A stretch of DNA of 64,000 bases. Source: Argopecten irradians. Its lineage: Eukaryota > Mollusca > Bivalvia > Pectinida > Pectinidae. The DNA is taken from NCBI RefSeq assembly GCF_041381155.1, contig NC_091134.1, positions 10,820,755 through 10,884,754 of the forward strand, read 5' to 3'. The notes below the pieces were generated by a model. It made no database searches. It worked only from the letters and a program-made list of their open reading frames with translations, and was not told where the DNA came from. Shown here piece after piece: positions 11,455 to 24,700 of this stretch. Numbering within the stretch: the stretch's first letter is position 1; each line of letters starts with the position of its first letter. The position numbers and the translations under genes are program-made.

Positions 11455-14138
11455 CCTCTCACCACTCTGACAGGCAATGGGATTATAACACTAATGTAGA
11501 GCTGATACTACAACACAAAAGGTACTATCTTTTAATATATAAGTCTACTATTAACAAACTGAAATCCTTTGATACAGAAAACACAATTTCGTTTTATGTT
11601 ACTAAAACATTCAAATTAATATATCAACATGTAACTCGATCAGCCTCAAGGTATCACTATGGGCGCTGATTTCAGTTCGATAACTTGTGTTTAATGTGTC
11701 TAAATTAAGCGATGTCTCCTCCAATCAGAATGTCATAATACGACTGCACACGCCATTGGTTGAGGTAGATTAAGACTGTACTTTACCAGCAACGCTGAAT
11801 TTTCAACTGAGGGTTTTTAATGAACTGGCTAAAGGTATAGTCCTCTTAGTACTTACGTCAGTGAATAAAATGGTCAGGGGAGAGTGTGTTGTTCTTCATA
11901 AGCCCAGAAGCTTACCAAAGATGTCATTTCAGCGATTCAGCGATAATAATAAACAGTTTCAAGTACGAATGGATTGATTAAGGATTAAAGTGGCTAATAA
12001 AGGGTTTGGAAGTCGAGTTAAGTAAGAGTGGAGGAAGCTATCGATATTTGGAATTAGATATAATGATTTGCACTTTATTGCTATTTTATTCAAAGTAATA
12101 TCAATACGTTTTTCAAAAGTACGATACTTAGACATTATATTTTTTAAAAATCCAAAGTCTAGTGCATTAACGTGTGTATTATCTCATGTTTGTAATTAGC
12201 CACTGGCTGTAAATGTTATCTAATATACTAGGGTTTGATAGGTTATCCGTAACAGAAGGCAATAGTAAAACATCAGTAGAGCGTCATACGATTACGAAAA
12301 TATTAATTTTGTTGTCTCTCAGAGCGAGAGTGAGTTAGTATACCCAAAAATGTACATCAACTCGATTTAAAGAATAACCTAGATATTTATTTGTATCAGT
12401 TATTAGTAAGTCAATGTTGAAATTTATAAACAAAGAAATAACAGGTATTATTTCAATAGGAAATAAATGTTGCATCATTGATGTATAGAATACAAAATCA
12501 TCACAATGACTACATCCGTACTCATATTATATAATATATAGAGAGGACAGCCAGAGTTCGAATCACCAACGTTTTCTATTCCTATTTTGACAAGCAATGT
12601 TCATATTTATTTTTGTTGTTGTAATTTAAACAGATGTTTTCAAATTTTGAATTACATTTGATATCAAATGTATAAAATAAAAGATATTAATAGAGATATC
12701 CTTAAAAATATCATTATGTAAGCGATAAATCTTTTTGTGTCCATCCAATACACAATAAACGTGTCACGTCAACCGTGGTAAGGAAAAGTCAGTATTGATA
12801 AATAGGATCAGATACAATTTAGTTTATGTCATTTCTGTTTTGTAACATGGAGCAAAGTGACCGGAGCTATGTTTGCTGTACTCAAAGGAATATGGAGATA
12901 ATAGTTTTCGTCATTTATTAATGACTTCTGCAATATTCAAGTTTGATAGATAGCATTTTGATAATGTGTTATTGGTAAACATCATAAGAATAAGATTGGA
13001 GAACAAATATTTGAACTAAGCAGCAAAGATGGGGTACAGAATAGGCAAGATCATCAACAAAAAATTTTAAAAAAAATGTCTATGGTAACGAGACAGCACA
13101 GATGTACTAAGACTATCTTTATACACTATTACCAGCCCATATAAGGACAACATAGTGTTAAAAAAGGGCGAGAAAAAATGGAGTGGGGTATGGGGTGAAA
13201 CAAATCTGTTGATTTTGGATAAATTTAGACACAAAATTCTGCATGCTGACTAAGATTGAAATGCGATAGTGACGTCACCGAGGACAAAGTGAGGTCAACG
13301 CCCTCAGCGATTGGTTCGGTGGCTGTAGGCATAGCATCTTATAGGCTGACCAATCGGTCTAGCTAATAATCATACCGCCGTAGCCGGTCCCGAGCCCGTG
13401 ATGAGAAAGGAAGAGGGGCATAGTCTCGAGTAGATGTCCAAGCCTAAATCTTGACCTTAAACATCCTCAATTATTCAATCAAATCTAGAAATTTTCCATT
13501 CAAATAGCCATCCCTTAGGGCGCTGGCCGAACATATAGTTTGTAAAATAAAAATGTAACAGCATGACGTCTTCATTTTACCATTGTAAAGAAATGTTATT
13601 CATGTCATCCCTGTTTCGTAACATATGGAACACAGTGACTGAAGCTATGTTTGCTGTACTCAAAGGAATAATAATGGAGACATTTACCAATGTCTTTTCC
13701 AATATATTTTTCTCCAATATAATAACAAGTTTGATAGATAACATAATGCGTTATCGATAAACATCAATAAGATAAGATTGGAGAGCGAATAAATATTTGA
13801 CTTCGTAATTTGTTATAACTAAGTAGAAGACTGCGTTGACTTGAGTCGGAAGTTTGTATGATGATGGTCTTGTAATGACTGATGGGCCAGTGGCAGTTCT
13901 TGGTGACAATTTTTTTTTTGCCACAGACACAACACTCGTGCTTGAATTTGCATATTTAAATGTTCCTTCGAGACCATACCTCCAAGAATAATTATATGGG
14001 ATTATTGGTTTTTGATGGGTTTTTCCTCGACAGAGCTGATCAGCAGAAGAAAAGGGCTTGGCATGATTTAGCAAAAGGTTTTCCTTGAGTAGGAGGAATA
14101 GTACTAGTGTTTGAGCACATGGCGGACAAACGCCATCA

Positions 14139-14272
14139 CAGGGACTTGTAACGTAGATTGTGAGAAAGTCTGCTGTGTATACATGTGTAGGTCTAATATA
14201 TAATATATAGTACACATGTATACACAGCAGACTTTCTCACAACCTGCGTTACAAATCTCTGTGAACGACATA
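14139..14272. repeat. Imperfect inverted repeat
   Basis: GTGAGAAAGTCTGCTGTGTA and flanking sequence on the left return as a reverse complement on the right, around an AT-rich loop of about 16 bp. The arms are about 55-60 bp. Probably a small hairpin element. Confidence 0.7.
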
Positions 14273-16028
14273 GCTCTTTATGTACAATATTTTTAGACTC
14301 GAAAATACAAAATCACCCAATTTTACAAAGTCAAATTTGTGATCGTAGCGAAGATGAACATGTAAGGAATGCATCATTGGCTGACGATGTTGATTCCTCA
14401 CCTGGCGACTCGAACAATGTCCTCAACGAAGAAAGGTTGGATGTGGGACTAGGATTGTTGACGTATTAAAGAGTTTTCATCAGAAATAAAATGCTTGGCT
14501 GTATACTGTTATTCTGGAAAAGATATTCCATGTGTTTCTTTATCTGGAAAGATGCCAAAAAGGGATGAAATTGTCGACACCATTATATTGGAAACATTTT
14601 CCAATTTTTCAATATCATTGGCAGACGAAGGTTTTTTCACTTTGTTATAGGCAAGAGGAAAATTGATCGTTTTTTAACTGCTGTTTTAAATTATCATGGA
14701 TGAAGGTCATGTAGACTTTTAAAAGACACAATGTCCATGACACGAACGGCACACAAACCAGAGCACAGACAAAGCGACAGATTTAAAATAAACAGGGGCA
14801 CAAAGGAGGGTTGCTATACAAACAAAAGCAAACCTAATTATTCGATATATCCTTTATATACGTCGGATAACATAATGAAGGTCATAGAAACTCGGTTACA
14901 AAAATGAAAGAATCGAGTTCCGGAACAGAGAAACAGACGACAGATAGCGATTTCTATAAGAGAATTGATTTTGTTTTACCGAAACACCATGAACAGCCGA
15001 AACACAATAACAAAATTTGATCAGGAATAGTTTCTTTATGTTCACAGGTACAGAAAATGGGTAAAGTTGTATATTATGTTTGTTTATTTTTTGTTTGTGT
15101 TTATTCTATAGTCGCCATTTGCATGACAAGGTCAAAAAGGGCTCGATGTATATGCTTTTGTAAGGTCGAATTCGGTCAAACCAACGGTCCTTGTACATGC
15201 TATAGACACTTTTAAACAGAATGGCATAGTTATTTGGTTACAGAAAGATGTACCGAACCCTGAAATGTACAATATTGTTCACATTTTGCCATAATTTACA
15301 AACAACACAACACTCTACCACTCGGCTGTGATACCTAAGGTCTAATGCATATATACAAACATTCAAAATATCACTTGTTTAATCATGCATTCGATATTAT
15401 AAGACTCCATGTCGATATGAAGGAAAAGGATACGTTATCCTTTACAAGAGATAATTGTAAATATCAGTAAAACATAGAGACCTGGCACGAGTACGGGATA
15501 TAAAAAAAACTCCAAAGGAGATTGTGGATGAACACAATTATGGGTACTGTTTACCACCACAAGCGTAGATTTTGTGATTTTGGCTTGTTTTTGAGTTACC
15601 CATTAGAGGCGAGACGACATTTCGAGTGGACAGGGAAATGTCTACCTAGCATACTTTAGTAAATATCCTGATTCATTAGGTCATAACCGGGTCAGTACTT
15701 GACCAATTTTGTTCATCAAGTATTCATTGGCAAGATAAATGAGTTCTCTTTAAGGCAAGATATTCGTCACTGGTGTATAAAGCCCGCTTATTTAAAAAAT
15801 CACGGATTTGGAAAAATAGGTCTGTTGATACTAAAATATATACATATATTGTTGGTAAAAAATTCGTGTATGGTCCCTGTGAGTAAAACATAATACGATT
15901 TACGAAAATATTCATTTCGTTGGCTCTGGGAGGGAGTTGTTATGACCAAAGATGTACATGTACTCGATTTAAAGATCAAACGACAAAATTTAAATACTTT
16001 GCCAGTTATTAATAAGTCAATGGTGAAA

Positions 16029-16191
16029 TAGACCGAATAATCTTTCTCTTAAAATGAGCTCCTTTTCTTTTTGTTATCGTTAATTGATACGCTCATTTTA
16101 GAGACAGAACGGACTCCTTCATAAATGAGCGTATCAATAAACAACAACAAAAAGAAAGGAGCTCATTTTAAGAGACAGATTATTCGGTCTA
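16029..16191. mobile_element. Hairpin MITE with 9-bp target duplication
   Basis: Ends TAGACCGAATAATCT and AGATTATTCGGTCTA, with arms of about 65 bp containing AAAATGAGCTCCTTTTCTTT. The flanks ATGGTGAAA and ATGTTGAAA are a 9-bp duplication with one mismatch. The related duplicate at 12.4 kb lacks the insertion and reads straight across, which confirms the boundaries. A diverged relative lies at 53034-53205. Confidence 0.85.
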
Positions 16192-16426
16192 ATGTTGAAA
16201 TTGATAAAAAAATATATAACATGTATCAATTTCAAATATTTACATTTTGCCACAGTGACTCCCATTACTCTAATGATAATCGTGATCTGCATTATGAGTC
16301 AATACATACAGCCTAGACTTACTGTAGTAATAGCCATATGCATAAATGGGACACCAAGTTAGTCCGCGCGGGAAAATTGACACTGTAGTAACATGAAGCA
16401 GTTTAGTTATGAATTTGTGGTCTTTT

Positions 16427-16759
16427 TAAAGATGCTCCACCGCCGACCGAGCATAACTGATGTTTAATCGTGTATATATATGTGTCTAAATAACACGAAA
16501 ATACGTATAAAATAACTTATTTTGCTTCTGATTCATGAACAATCAGTACCTCATTCCGTATAGGGCATACTGCTATGGATTGTTTTCGGGACGCAATTAA
16601 TTATTTTTTAATATTTTTATCTTAAGTAAAATAAGAAGCTTAAACGTTACAATGATCCTAATGGTGTAAAGTAAGTAGCTTTTACTACTGGAGAAAAATA
16701 CTAATTCGCCTGCTCCTAATTTTGATAAATACCCATTCGTCAGCGGTGGAGCATCTTTA
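16427..16759. mobile_element. Non-autonomous DNA element of the GATGCTCCACCG family
   Basis: About 333 bp with inverted ends TAAAGATGCTCCACCGCC and GCGGTGGAGCATCTTTA. The interior is AT-rich and includes GTTTAATCGTG. End fragments of the same family occur near 33775-33860, 42541-42612 and 44990-45013, with a more diverged copy near 46520-46630. Confidence 0.8.
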
Positions 16760-18804
16760 GATTATTTATAGGAATTATTTTTTATCACATTTACTTTAAA
16801 TTGGCTATTAAAGTTAAATGGTTGAAGCGGGGTTTCCAAATGTCCACTCTCATCTAAATTTGTTTTTCTTTGAAATAGAAAAAAAATAATGTAAATATAA
16901 AGATTGTTAGATTAATTAGATAAATACAATGTGGTTGGCAGACAAATATGTATATGGCGCAATTCTATTTAACTGCCACCCATATTGCATATATTTCTGC
17001 AATAATTGCAATATAAAAATCCTTTAATTATCCGTCCTATGGTATAACATACGGAGAGGATATTCCTTCCTTCGTAATGAAAAACAGCTATTTAATCGAG
17101 TGGGGTAGAAACTTTGATAATTTTTCACGAGTGCTAAGTAGGAGTAAAAAGTATGAAAGTTACTATCTCGCGAGACGAAATATAACTGTTATTCATTCAG
17201 AAACATGGAGTATTCTATTTAGTACATGTTACGTCTCTGTCCCAATTGGTCTAAACTAGGCATATTACCCGGTAATACTAGAACATGTAGTACCATTTAC
17301 TCCCCTTTCACGATTCCCTGCTTACTAACTTAGTTCCACACATAAAGTGCGAGTTCCGAAGAAAATATGTAAACTCCAACATGATTGATATTTCAAAAAA
17401 TAGTATTTCCACAAAAACTATATTTGACTGTAAATGCTGTGTTCTGAAATGAGACAAAATATCAAAACTGATATCTTCACACCGCTGGTATATACATGTA
17501 CTTCATTAATTATCACCATAAAACCACATATTTCACTGCAAGTAGTAAATCGGATTAATAAGCTTTCCTTTGAAATAAAATGTTTGTATAATATTACAGA
17601 AAAGATAGTCACTGTGGGTTTTTTTTTAGAAAAAACCTTAAGCGAAAACTTTATCTGGGAGGTTGTAATACACGGAAAAGTCCGCACGTTTTGTCAAAAT
17701 GTTGACGTCAGAATTCTTGAAGTTGAGCTTTGAAATTTAATAATGATAACTTCGACTTGACGGAGGGACATTCTGGAGTGTCCAGAATGTACATTGTATC
17801 CGGACTGTTCCGTAAAAATCTGGGACCTAATTGATTTACAATAAAATATAGCATGGTTATATAAATGTACAAATAATATAATCATAGAATTATGATTGAC
17901 ATATATCGCCGTTGTCAGTGTCCTTTAGGCAATTAGGATGGTCATATATTATTCCTATTACGTAATAGATGGACAATATCGTTTTTTCATAAAAGATATT
18001 GAAGGAAATTATCAGAGGATATACACAATTATCACACATGAGTTTTTTCTCAAATGTCACAACGGATATAAAATATACATGTAGAGTAAATAAGGATTGT
18101 CAAATTAGACATGTAATAAACTGATAATTAATGTTAAAATTAGCAGCTATTAAAACAAGTTCGAAGCATTTCTAAATTTATAACAAAATTATTTGTCAGG
18201 TGAATATCATTGACAGAAGAGAGGTTATTTAATTTTGACAAAGGCATAGGCAAAATTGATCGTTATTTCAAAAGAAATTGGGATCATACATTTGAATTCT
18301 GCTGTTTAAAACTACATGTATCCTCACTGAAGGCCATTTAGACTTTTAAAAGATAAAATGCACAGCCACTTCGAAGACGAACGGCACTTAAATCAGTGGA
18401 CAAACAAAACGACAGTTTTAAAATAAACATGGGCACAAAGGAGGGTGATTATATAAACCAAAGCTATCCTACTCGTTCGATATAATCTTTATATTCATAA
18501 TAACACAATGTAGGTCACAGAAACACAGCAACAAAATTGATCGATTCCCGGAAAAGAGGAACAGATGAGAGATAGCGCAATCAAAAGAGAATTGATTTCG
18601 CTTTGTCGGAAGACATGTACAATAGAGAATTCGATTAGAAATATTTCTATATATATATATATATAAATGGGACAAGGAAGTAATTCCAATCGTGCGGACA
18701 AAAAAATTGTCAAATTTTCGAGGCGATCTGCCCCTTTATCAAGACATACAAAACGAACACGATTACATAATAGGATACGAACAGTAATTCGGGACAAAGT
18801 GGAA

Positions 18805-18810
<6 letters not shown>

Positions 18811-18860
<50 letters not shown>

Positions 18861-18872
18861 TCACACACACAT
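18811..18872. repeat. (AC)n microsatellite
   Basis: About 30 AC dinucleotides with two TCAC interruptions near the right end. The long open frames across it are artefacts. Confidence 0.95.
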
Positions 18873-20017
18873 ATGATAGAGTGATGTACTTTCATTTGTT
18901 TTTTAATGAATATCCTTGTAAATTTTAGGTTTTAACAAATATCAAGTTGTCTGTTTACAGCTTCTGGGAAGTACAGCGTAGGCGTTCTGGTAAAAACACG
19001 TGTATAATTGTATATGATGTTACTGAATACACATGACTTGCATGGAACATAAAATAATCTTATTTGCGAAAAAGCAGGCAGTAAATTGCAGTATATAACT
19101 CCTGCTATGGCTCATTTTTTTTCAGTATTGTAATATAAACTTAACTCATTTTTCTAAATAAAAATACGTTCGTACAAAAAATGAGAAAAGCATGGGTGAT
19201 AAAATATTTAAATTTAATATCAACTAGACTGCGTATGAATTTTAAATCCCAACAATCCTAAGTAATGTTTGTCCCCATCTGTCTGTTTGTCTGGAAAAAT
19301 AACAGAACACATTGGGTTGTATCAAACTTTAATTACTAAGTGCTCCGTTTCCTTTAATTTCCAAAAATTAGTCATTGGATGTATATACAGAAGCCCATCA
19401 AGAAACACAGAAAACTCATTGAAATTAAATAAACTAATTCACACAACATGCAATCTGATTAAAATACAGATTCTTATTATCACTACGTTTGATAAGAGGA
19501 TCTGACAACATCCCATTAGGGGTCACGTACTGGTGACCCTTGGAAATGACCAATCACATTGCTGCTGCAAGAATCATGACTGGGGACGAAATTGTTTGAA
19601 ACAGCTGTCAGAATTATTTTCGTGTATATAGTCATCTCGCCCAAAGAGCACAGCAAAGCTAAAGGTATATGCATACTGGGACGAAATGGAGTTATAAATT
19701 GACATAGCAATGTGTATTTTATCTAAAGTATATATGGTAAAAAGCTTCTATTGGACAAACGAAAACGTGAAGTAGATAGCGATATTGGCAAGCTAATGAG
19801 TTAAAATAACATCTTGTTACATATGTATTTTACATAGCTGTACTGGAAAATATAGCCAATTTAAAAATAAAACGCTGTGGGCGGTTCTGCAACAGCTCCA
19901 TTGCCAGATTACTAATGAACACAAAAATACCTGCAACTTTTCAATAACATTTACTTGTAATTATTGATGTAATTTATTTACTGAAATACTGGACGAGTGA
20001 TGGCATTTGGATATGGT

Positions 20018-20248
20018 TTATTTGGACTTAACGACAACCCTTGAGAGCTTTGGATCGACAGCAAATTGAGCATTGTCTGTTTGTGGAGGAAATGGAATGG
20101 GAGACGCGGTCCGCTTTTCTGCATCAACAACAGCTACATCTTCCACCCCTGATTCTTTGATATGTTGTTGCTGTGATGTTGTGATAGTGATATGGAAAGA
20201 CCCGAGTGCGTTTCTATCTTTGATATATGTAGCAGATCCATCTGTCGC
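20018..20248 (-). CDS. Orphan 3'-terminal exon, protein unidentified
   Basis: An acceptor (TTAG|GCG at 20248) is followed by 76 open codons to TAA at 20018. An AATAAA polyadenylation signal lies about 40 bases beyond the stop (19973-19978 on the minus strand). The peptide is hydrophilic, with TDGSATYIKDRNALGSFHI, a QQQ run, EDVAVVDAEKR and a proline-rich PIPFPPQ, and resembles a cytoplasmic tail or linker. I recognise no family. Upstream exons would lie beyond 20.25 kb, past a degenerate repeat and the 63-bp satellite, and were not found. It may be a real last exon of a gene split by repeat expansion, or a relic. The phase at the acceptor is unknown. Confidence 0.4.
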   Translation of the reverse strand, partial: ATDGSATYIKDRNALGSFHITITTSQQQHIKESGVEDVAVVDAEKRTASPIPFPPQTDNAQFAVDPKLSRVVVKSK

Positions 20249-20499
20249 CTAATCAAGACATCTGTACAATCCATTTATTTTCGTCAAAATGACACAAGAC
20301 AGTTACACACCTCTGATTCCAGTTGTTCCTAGACAGTTTCAGAACGAGACGTTCTAGAAAAAACGAAAGAGTTGCACTGTGTCTCTAATACCACTGAACG
20401 GTTTATTTTGTATGTCAATATTTTGGCAACTAAATGTTTTTTTTTTTTTGACAAATAAGAATATCTGGCTATTCCGTTGAGGCATTGGTGAATATTGGA

Positions 20500-21400
20500 A
20501 AACTACAGAATATCAACTTCGTGGCAAAAACTTCAATTATCGAAATCCAAGATGAGCAACTGATGATCATGTTGTTTTGTAATAAGTCCGAGATAGGCAA
20601 TACTACAAAATAAGTAAAGTTAATTTTGGGCTAACTTTCAGTGTGAGAAAAATCCATTCAGTGCTTTCTGAGAAACTCCAGTCAAATTCAAAGATGGCTG
20701 TCTGTCAATCATCTTGTTATCATTTCGGTTTCAAAATGCAATATGCATAACAAGAGATCTCAGAGGGTTCTTGGCGCCACCCAAAGAATATTCTGTCTGA
20801 CATTGGGAAGAGGGATCTTTTTCCTGCTTTCAAACCTTTTTAAACATACCGGGGTACTACATATAAAATTTGAAATAGATCACTTCAATACTTTCTGAGA
20901 AATAGCGATAACAAACTTCAAATATCAAAATCAAAGATGGTGACCTGTCGGCCATCTTTGTCAACGATCAGTCCCAAAATGCAATATGCATAACTATGGC
21001 CCAAGGGCATCTTGGACATGAAACTAGAGACGGATCCCTTCAGTACTTTCTGAGAAAAAGTGGAACCTGGTTATGAAATTTAGGACAGATCGCTTTAGTT
21101 CTTTCTGAGAAATAGCGCTAACAAACTTTAACTACTAAAATCCAAGATGGCGGCCGGTCGGCTATCTTGTTGACTGATTGGCCCCAAAATGCAATATTCA
21201 CAACTAGGGCCCTATGGAAACCTACGTATCATATTTGAAAAAGATCCCTTCAGTACTTTCTGAGAAATAGCGCTAACAAGAATTGTAAACGGACGTATGG
21301 ACAGAAGGACAGACGAAAGGACGGACGGACAAAGGACGAAAAAGGCGACTTGAATAGCCAACCAAATGATGAGGTTGGTCTTACTAAGCACAAGTGAGAA
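20500..21400 (-). repeat. Degenerate tandem/interspersed repeat
   Basis: Four diverged units share TTTCTGAGAAATAGCG, AAATCCAAGATGG, GGTCGGC and CCCCAAAATGCAATAT. The block ends in a purine-rich GGACGGACGGAC tract. This is a common type of molluscan interspersed repeat; no coding frame survives. Confidence 0.7.
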
Positions 21401-21751
21401 TATTGTTTTAGAGCGTAGTTGTCTATGGGGGTGGAAATTGTTTATATAATCTGTGCTTCTTCAATGAGGCCAATCATTACCAATTATCCTTTTAAAATAT
21501 AATTGATTTATTTGGGGACCAAAAAGGTTACAACCCATACATACCATGGTAGTAATAAAGATCATTACATTCGGTTTATGTATTCTGGGCATAAAATACA
21601 TGTTAAACAGCAACATACAATGAATGTGTATTACATGAAATGGTTTTTTACACAGCTTTATATATTTTCGCCAACCACAGAAATCATAAAAAAAAATATA
21701 AAATACTTAAGCAACAAACTATCTTGATTCAACATCTTTTATTAAATGTAG

Positions 21752-24700
21752 ATGTGAGATATGTAGGCTTACGTTATGATGCACACCTTGATACAACACA
21801 TACAACTTATATGTGTGAGAACCCTGTAGGCTATCATCGTGATGCACACCGTGATACAACACATACATACTAAATACTGTGAGAGCTCTGTAGGCTACAT
21901 CATGATGCACACTGTGATACAACACATACAACTAATATGTGTGAGAGCTCTGTAGGCTATCATCATGATGTACACCGTGATACAACACATACAACTAATA
22001 TGTGTGAGAGCTCTGTAGGCTATCATCATGATGCACACCGTGATACAACACATACAACTTATATGTGTGAGAGCCCTGTAGGCTATCATCATGATGCACA
22101 CTGTGATACAACACATACAACTAATATGTGTGAGAGCTCTGTAGGCTATCATCATGATGCACACCTTGATACAACACATACAACTAATATGTGTGAGAGC
22201 CCTGTAGGCTATCATCATGATGCACACTGTGATACAACACATACAACTAATATGTGTGAGAGCCCTGTAGGCTATCATCATGATGCACACCGTGATACAA
22301 CACATACAACTAATATGTGTGAGAGCCTGCAGACTATCATCATGATGCACACCGTGATACAACACATACAACTTATATGTGTGAGAGCTCTGTAGACTAT
22401 CATCATGATGCACACCGTGATACAACACATACAACTAATATGTGTGAGAGCTCTGTAGACTATCATCATGATGCACACCTTGATACAACACATACAACTT
22501 ATATGTGTGAGAGCTCTGTAGACTATCATCATGATGCACACTGTGATACAACACATACAACTAATATGTGTGAGAGCCCTGCAGACTATCATCATGATGC
22601 ACACCGTGATACAACACATACAACTAATATGTGTGAGAGCTCTGCAGACTATCATCATGATGCACACCGTGATACAACACATACAACTTATATGTGTGAG
22701 AGCTCTGTAGACTATCATCATGATGCACACCTTGATACAACACATACAACTTATATGTGTGAGAGCTCTGTAGACTATCATCATGATGCACACTTGATAC
22801 AACACATACAACTAATATGTGTGAGAGCCCTGTATACTATCATCATGATGCACACCGTGATACAACACATACAACTAATATGTGTGAGAGCTCTGTAGAC
22901 TATCATCATGATGCACACCGTGATACAACACATACAACTTATATGTGTGAGAGCTCTGTAGACTATCATCATGATGCACACCGTGATACAACACATACAA
23001 CTTATATGTGTGAGAGCTCTGTAGACTATCATCATGATGCACACCTTGATACAACACATACAACTTATATGTGTGAGAGCTCTGCAGACTATCATCATGA
23101 TGCACACTGTGATACAACACATACAACTTAATATGTGTGAGAGCCCTGCAGACTATCATCATGATGCACACCGTGATACAACACATACAACTAATATGTG
23201 TGAGAACCCTGCAGGACTATCATCATGATGCACACTGTGATACAACACATACAACTAATATGTGTGAGAACCCTGTAGGCTATCATCATGATGCACACTG
23301 TGATACAACACATACAACTAATATGTGTGAGACCTGGCTCATCCCTGATACAACCCCTATATGTGATCTACTATCATCAGATGCACACGTGATACAACAC
23401 ATACAACTAATATGTGTGAGAACCCTGTAGGCTATCATCATGATGCACACTGTGATACAACACATACAACTAATATGTGTGAGAGCCCTGTAGGCTATCA
23501 TCATGATGCACACCGTGATACAACACATACAACTAATATGTGTGAGAGCCCTGTAGGCTATCATCATGATGCACACTGTGATACAACACATACAACTTAT
23601 ATGTGTGAGAGCTCTGTAGCTATCATCATGATGCACACGTGATACAACACCTGTGATACAACACATACAACACATACAACTTATATGTGTGAGAGCTCTG
23701 TAGACTATATCATCATGATGATACACACGTGATACAACACATACAACTTATATGTGTGAGAGCTCTGTAGACTATCATCATGATGCACACCGTGATACAA
23801 CACATACAACTTATATGTGTGAGAGCTCTGTAGACTATCATCATGATGCACACTGTGATACAACACATACAACTAATATGTGTGAGAGCCCTGCAGACAA
23901 TCATCATGATGCACACCGTGATACAACACATACAAGTAATATGTGTGAGAGCCCTGCAGACTATCATCATGATGCACACCGTGATACAACACATACAACT
24001 TATATTGTGTGAGAGCTCTGTAGACTATCATCATGATGCACACCGTGATACAACACATACAACTTATATGTGTGAGAGCTCTGTAGACTATCATCATGAT
24101 GCACACTGTGATACAACACATACAACTAATATGTGTGAGAGCTCTGTAGGCTATCATCATGATGCACACTTGATACAACACATACAACTTATATGTGTGA
24201 GAGCTCTGTAGACTATCATCATGATGCACACCGTGATACAACACATACAACTTATATGTGTGAGAGCTCTGTAGGCTATCATCATGATGCACACCGTGAT
24301 ACAACACATACAACTTATATGTGTGAGAGCTCTGTAGACTATCATCATGATGCACACCTTGATACAACACATACAACTTATATGTGTGAGAGCTCTGTAG
24401 ACTATCATCATGATGCACACTGTGATACAACACATACAACTAATATGTGTGAGAGCTCTGCAGACTATCATCATGATGCACACCGTGATACAACACATAC
24501 AACTAATATGTGTGAGAGCTCTGTAGACTATCATCATGATGCACACCGTGATACAACACATACAACTAATATGTGTGAGAGCCCTGTAGGCTATCATCAT
24601 GATGCACACTGTGATACAACACATACAACTAATATGTGTGAGAGCCCTGCAGACTATCATCATGATGCACACCGTGATACAACACATACAACTAATATGT

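Larger units (their letters stand above)
11455..20017. other. Gene-poor stretch with an old internal duplication
   Basis: No exon with a recognisable protein family was seen on either strand. Diverged duplicates are visible. 12283-12440 resembles 15890-16028 plus the sequence after 16191 (both with TACGAAAATATT and ACTCGATTTAAAGA). 14640-15040 resembles 18230-18600 (both with AGACTTTTAAAAGA and GGGCACAAAGGAGGGT). 12841-13015 resembles 13590-13790 (both with GCTATGTTTGCTGTACTCAA). The pattern suggests a roughly 3-kb tandem duplication later interrupted by MITEs. Confidence 0.55.

Noticed and set aside
18495-18860. 121-codon frame with a poly-Cys/Val start
   Set aside because: It reads through the AC microsatellite and an AT repeat; low complexity only.
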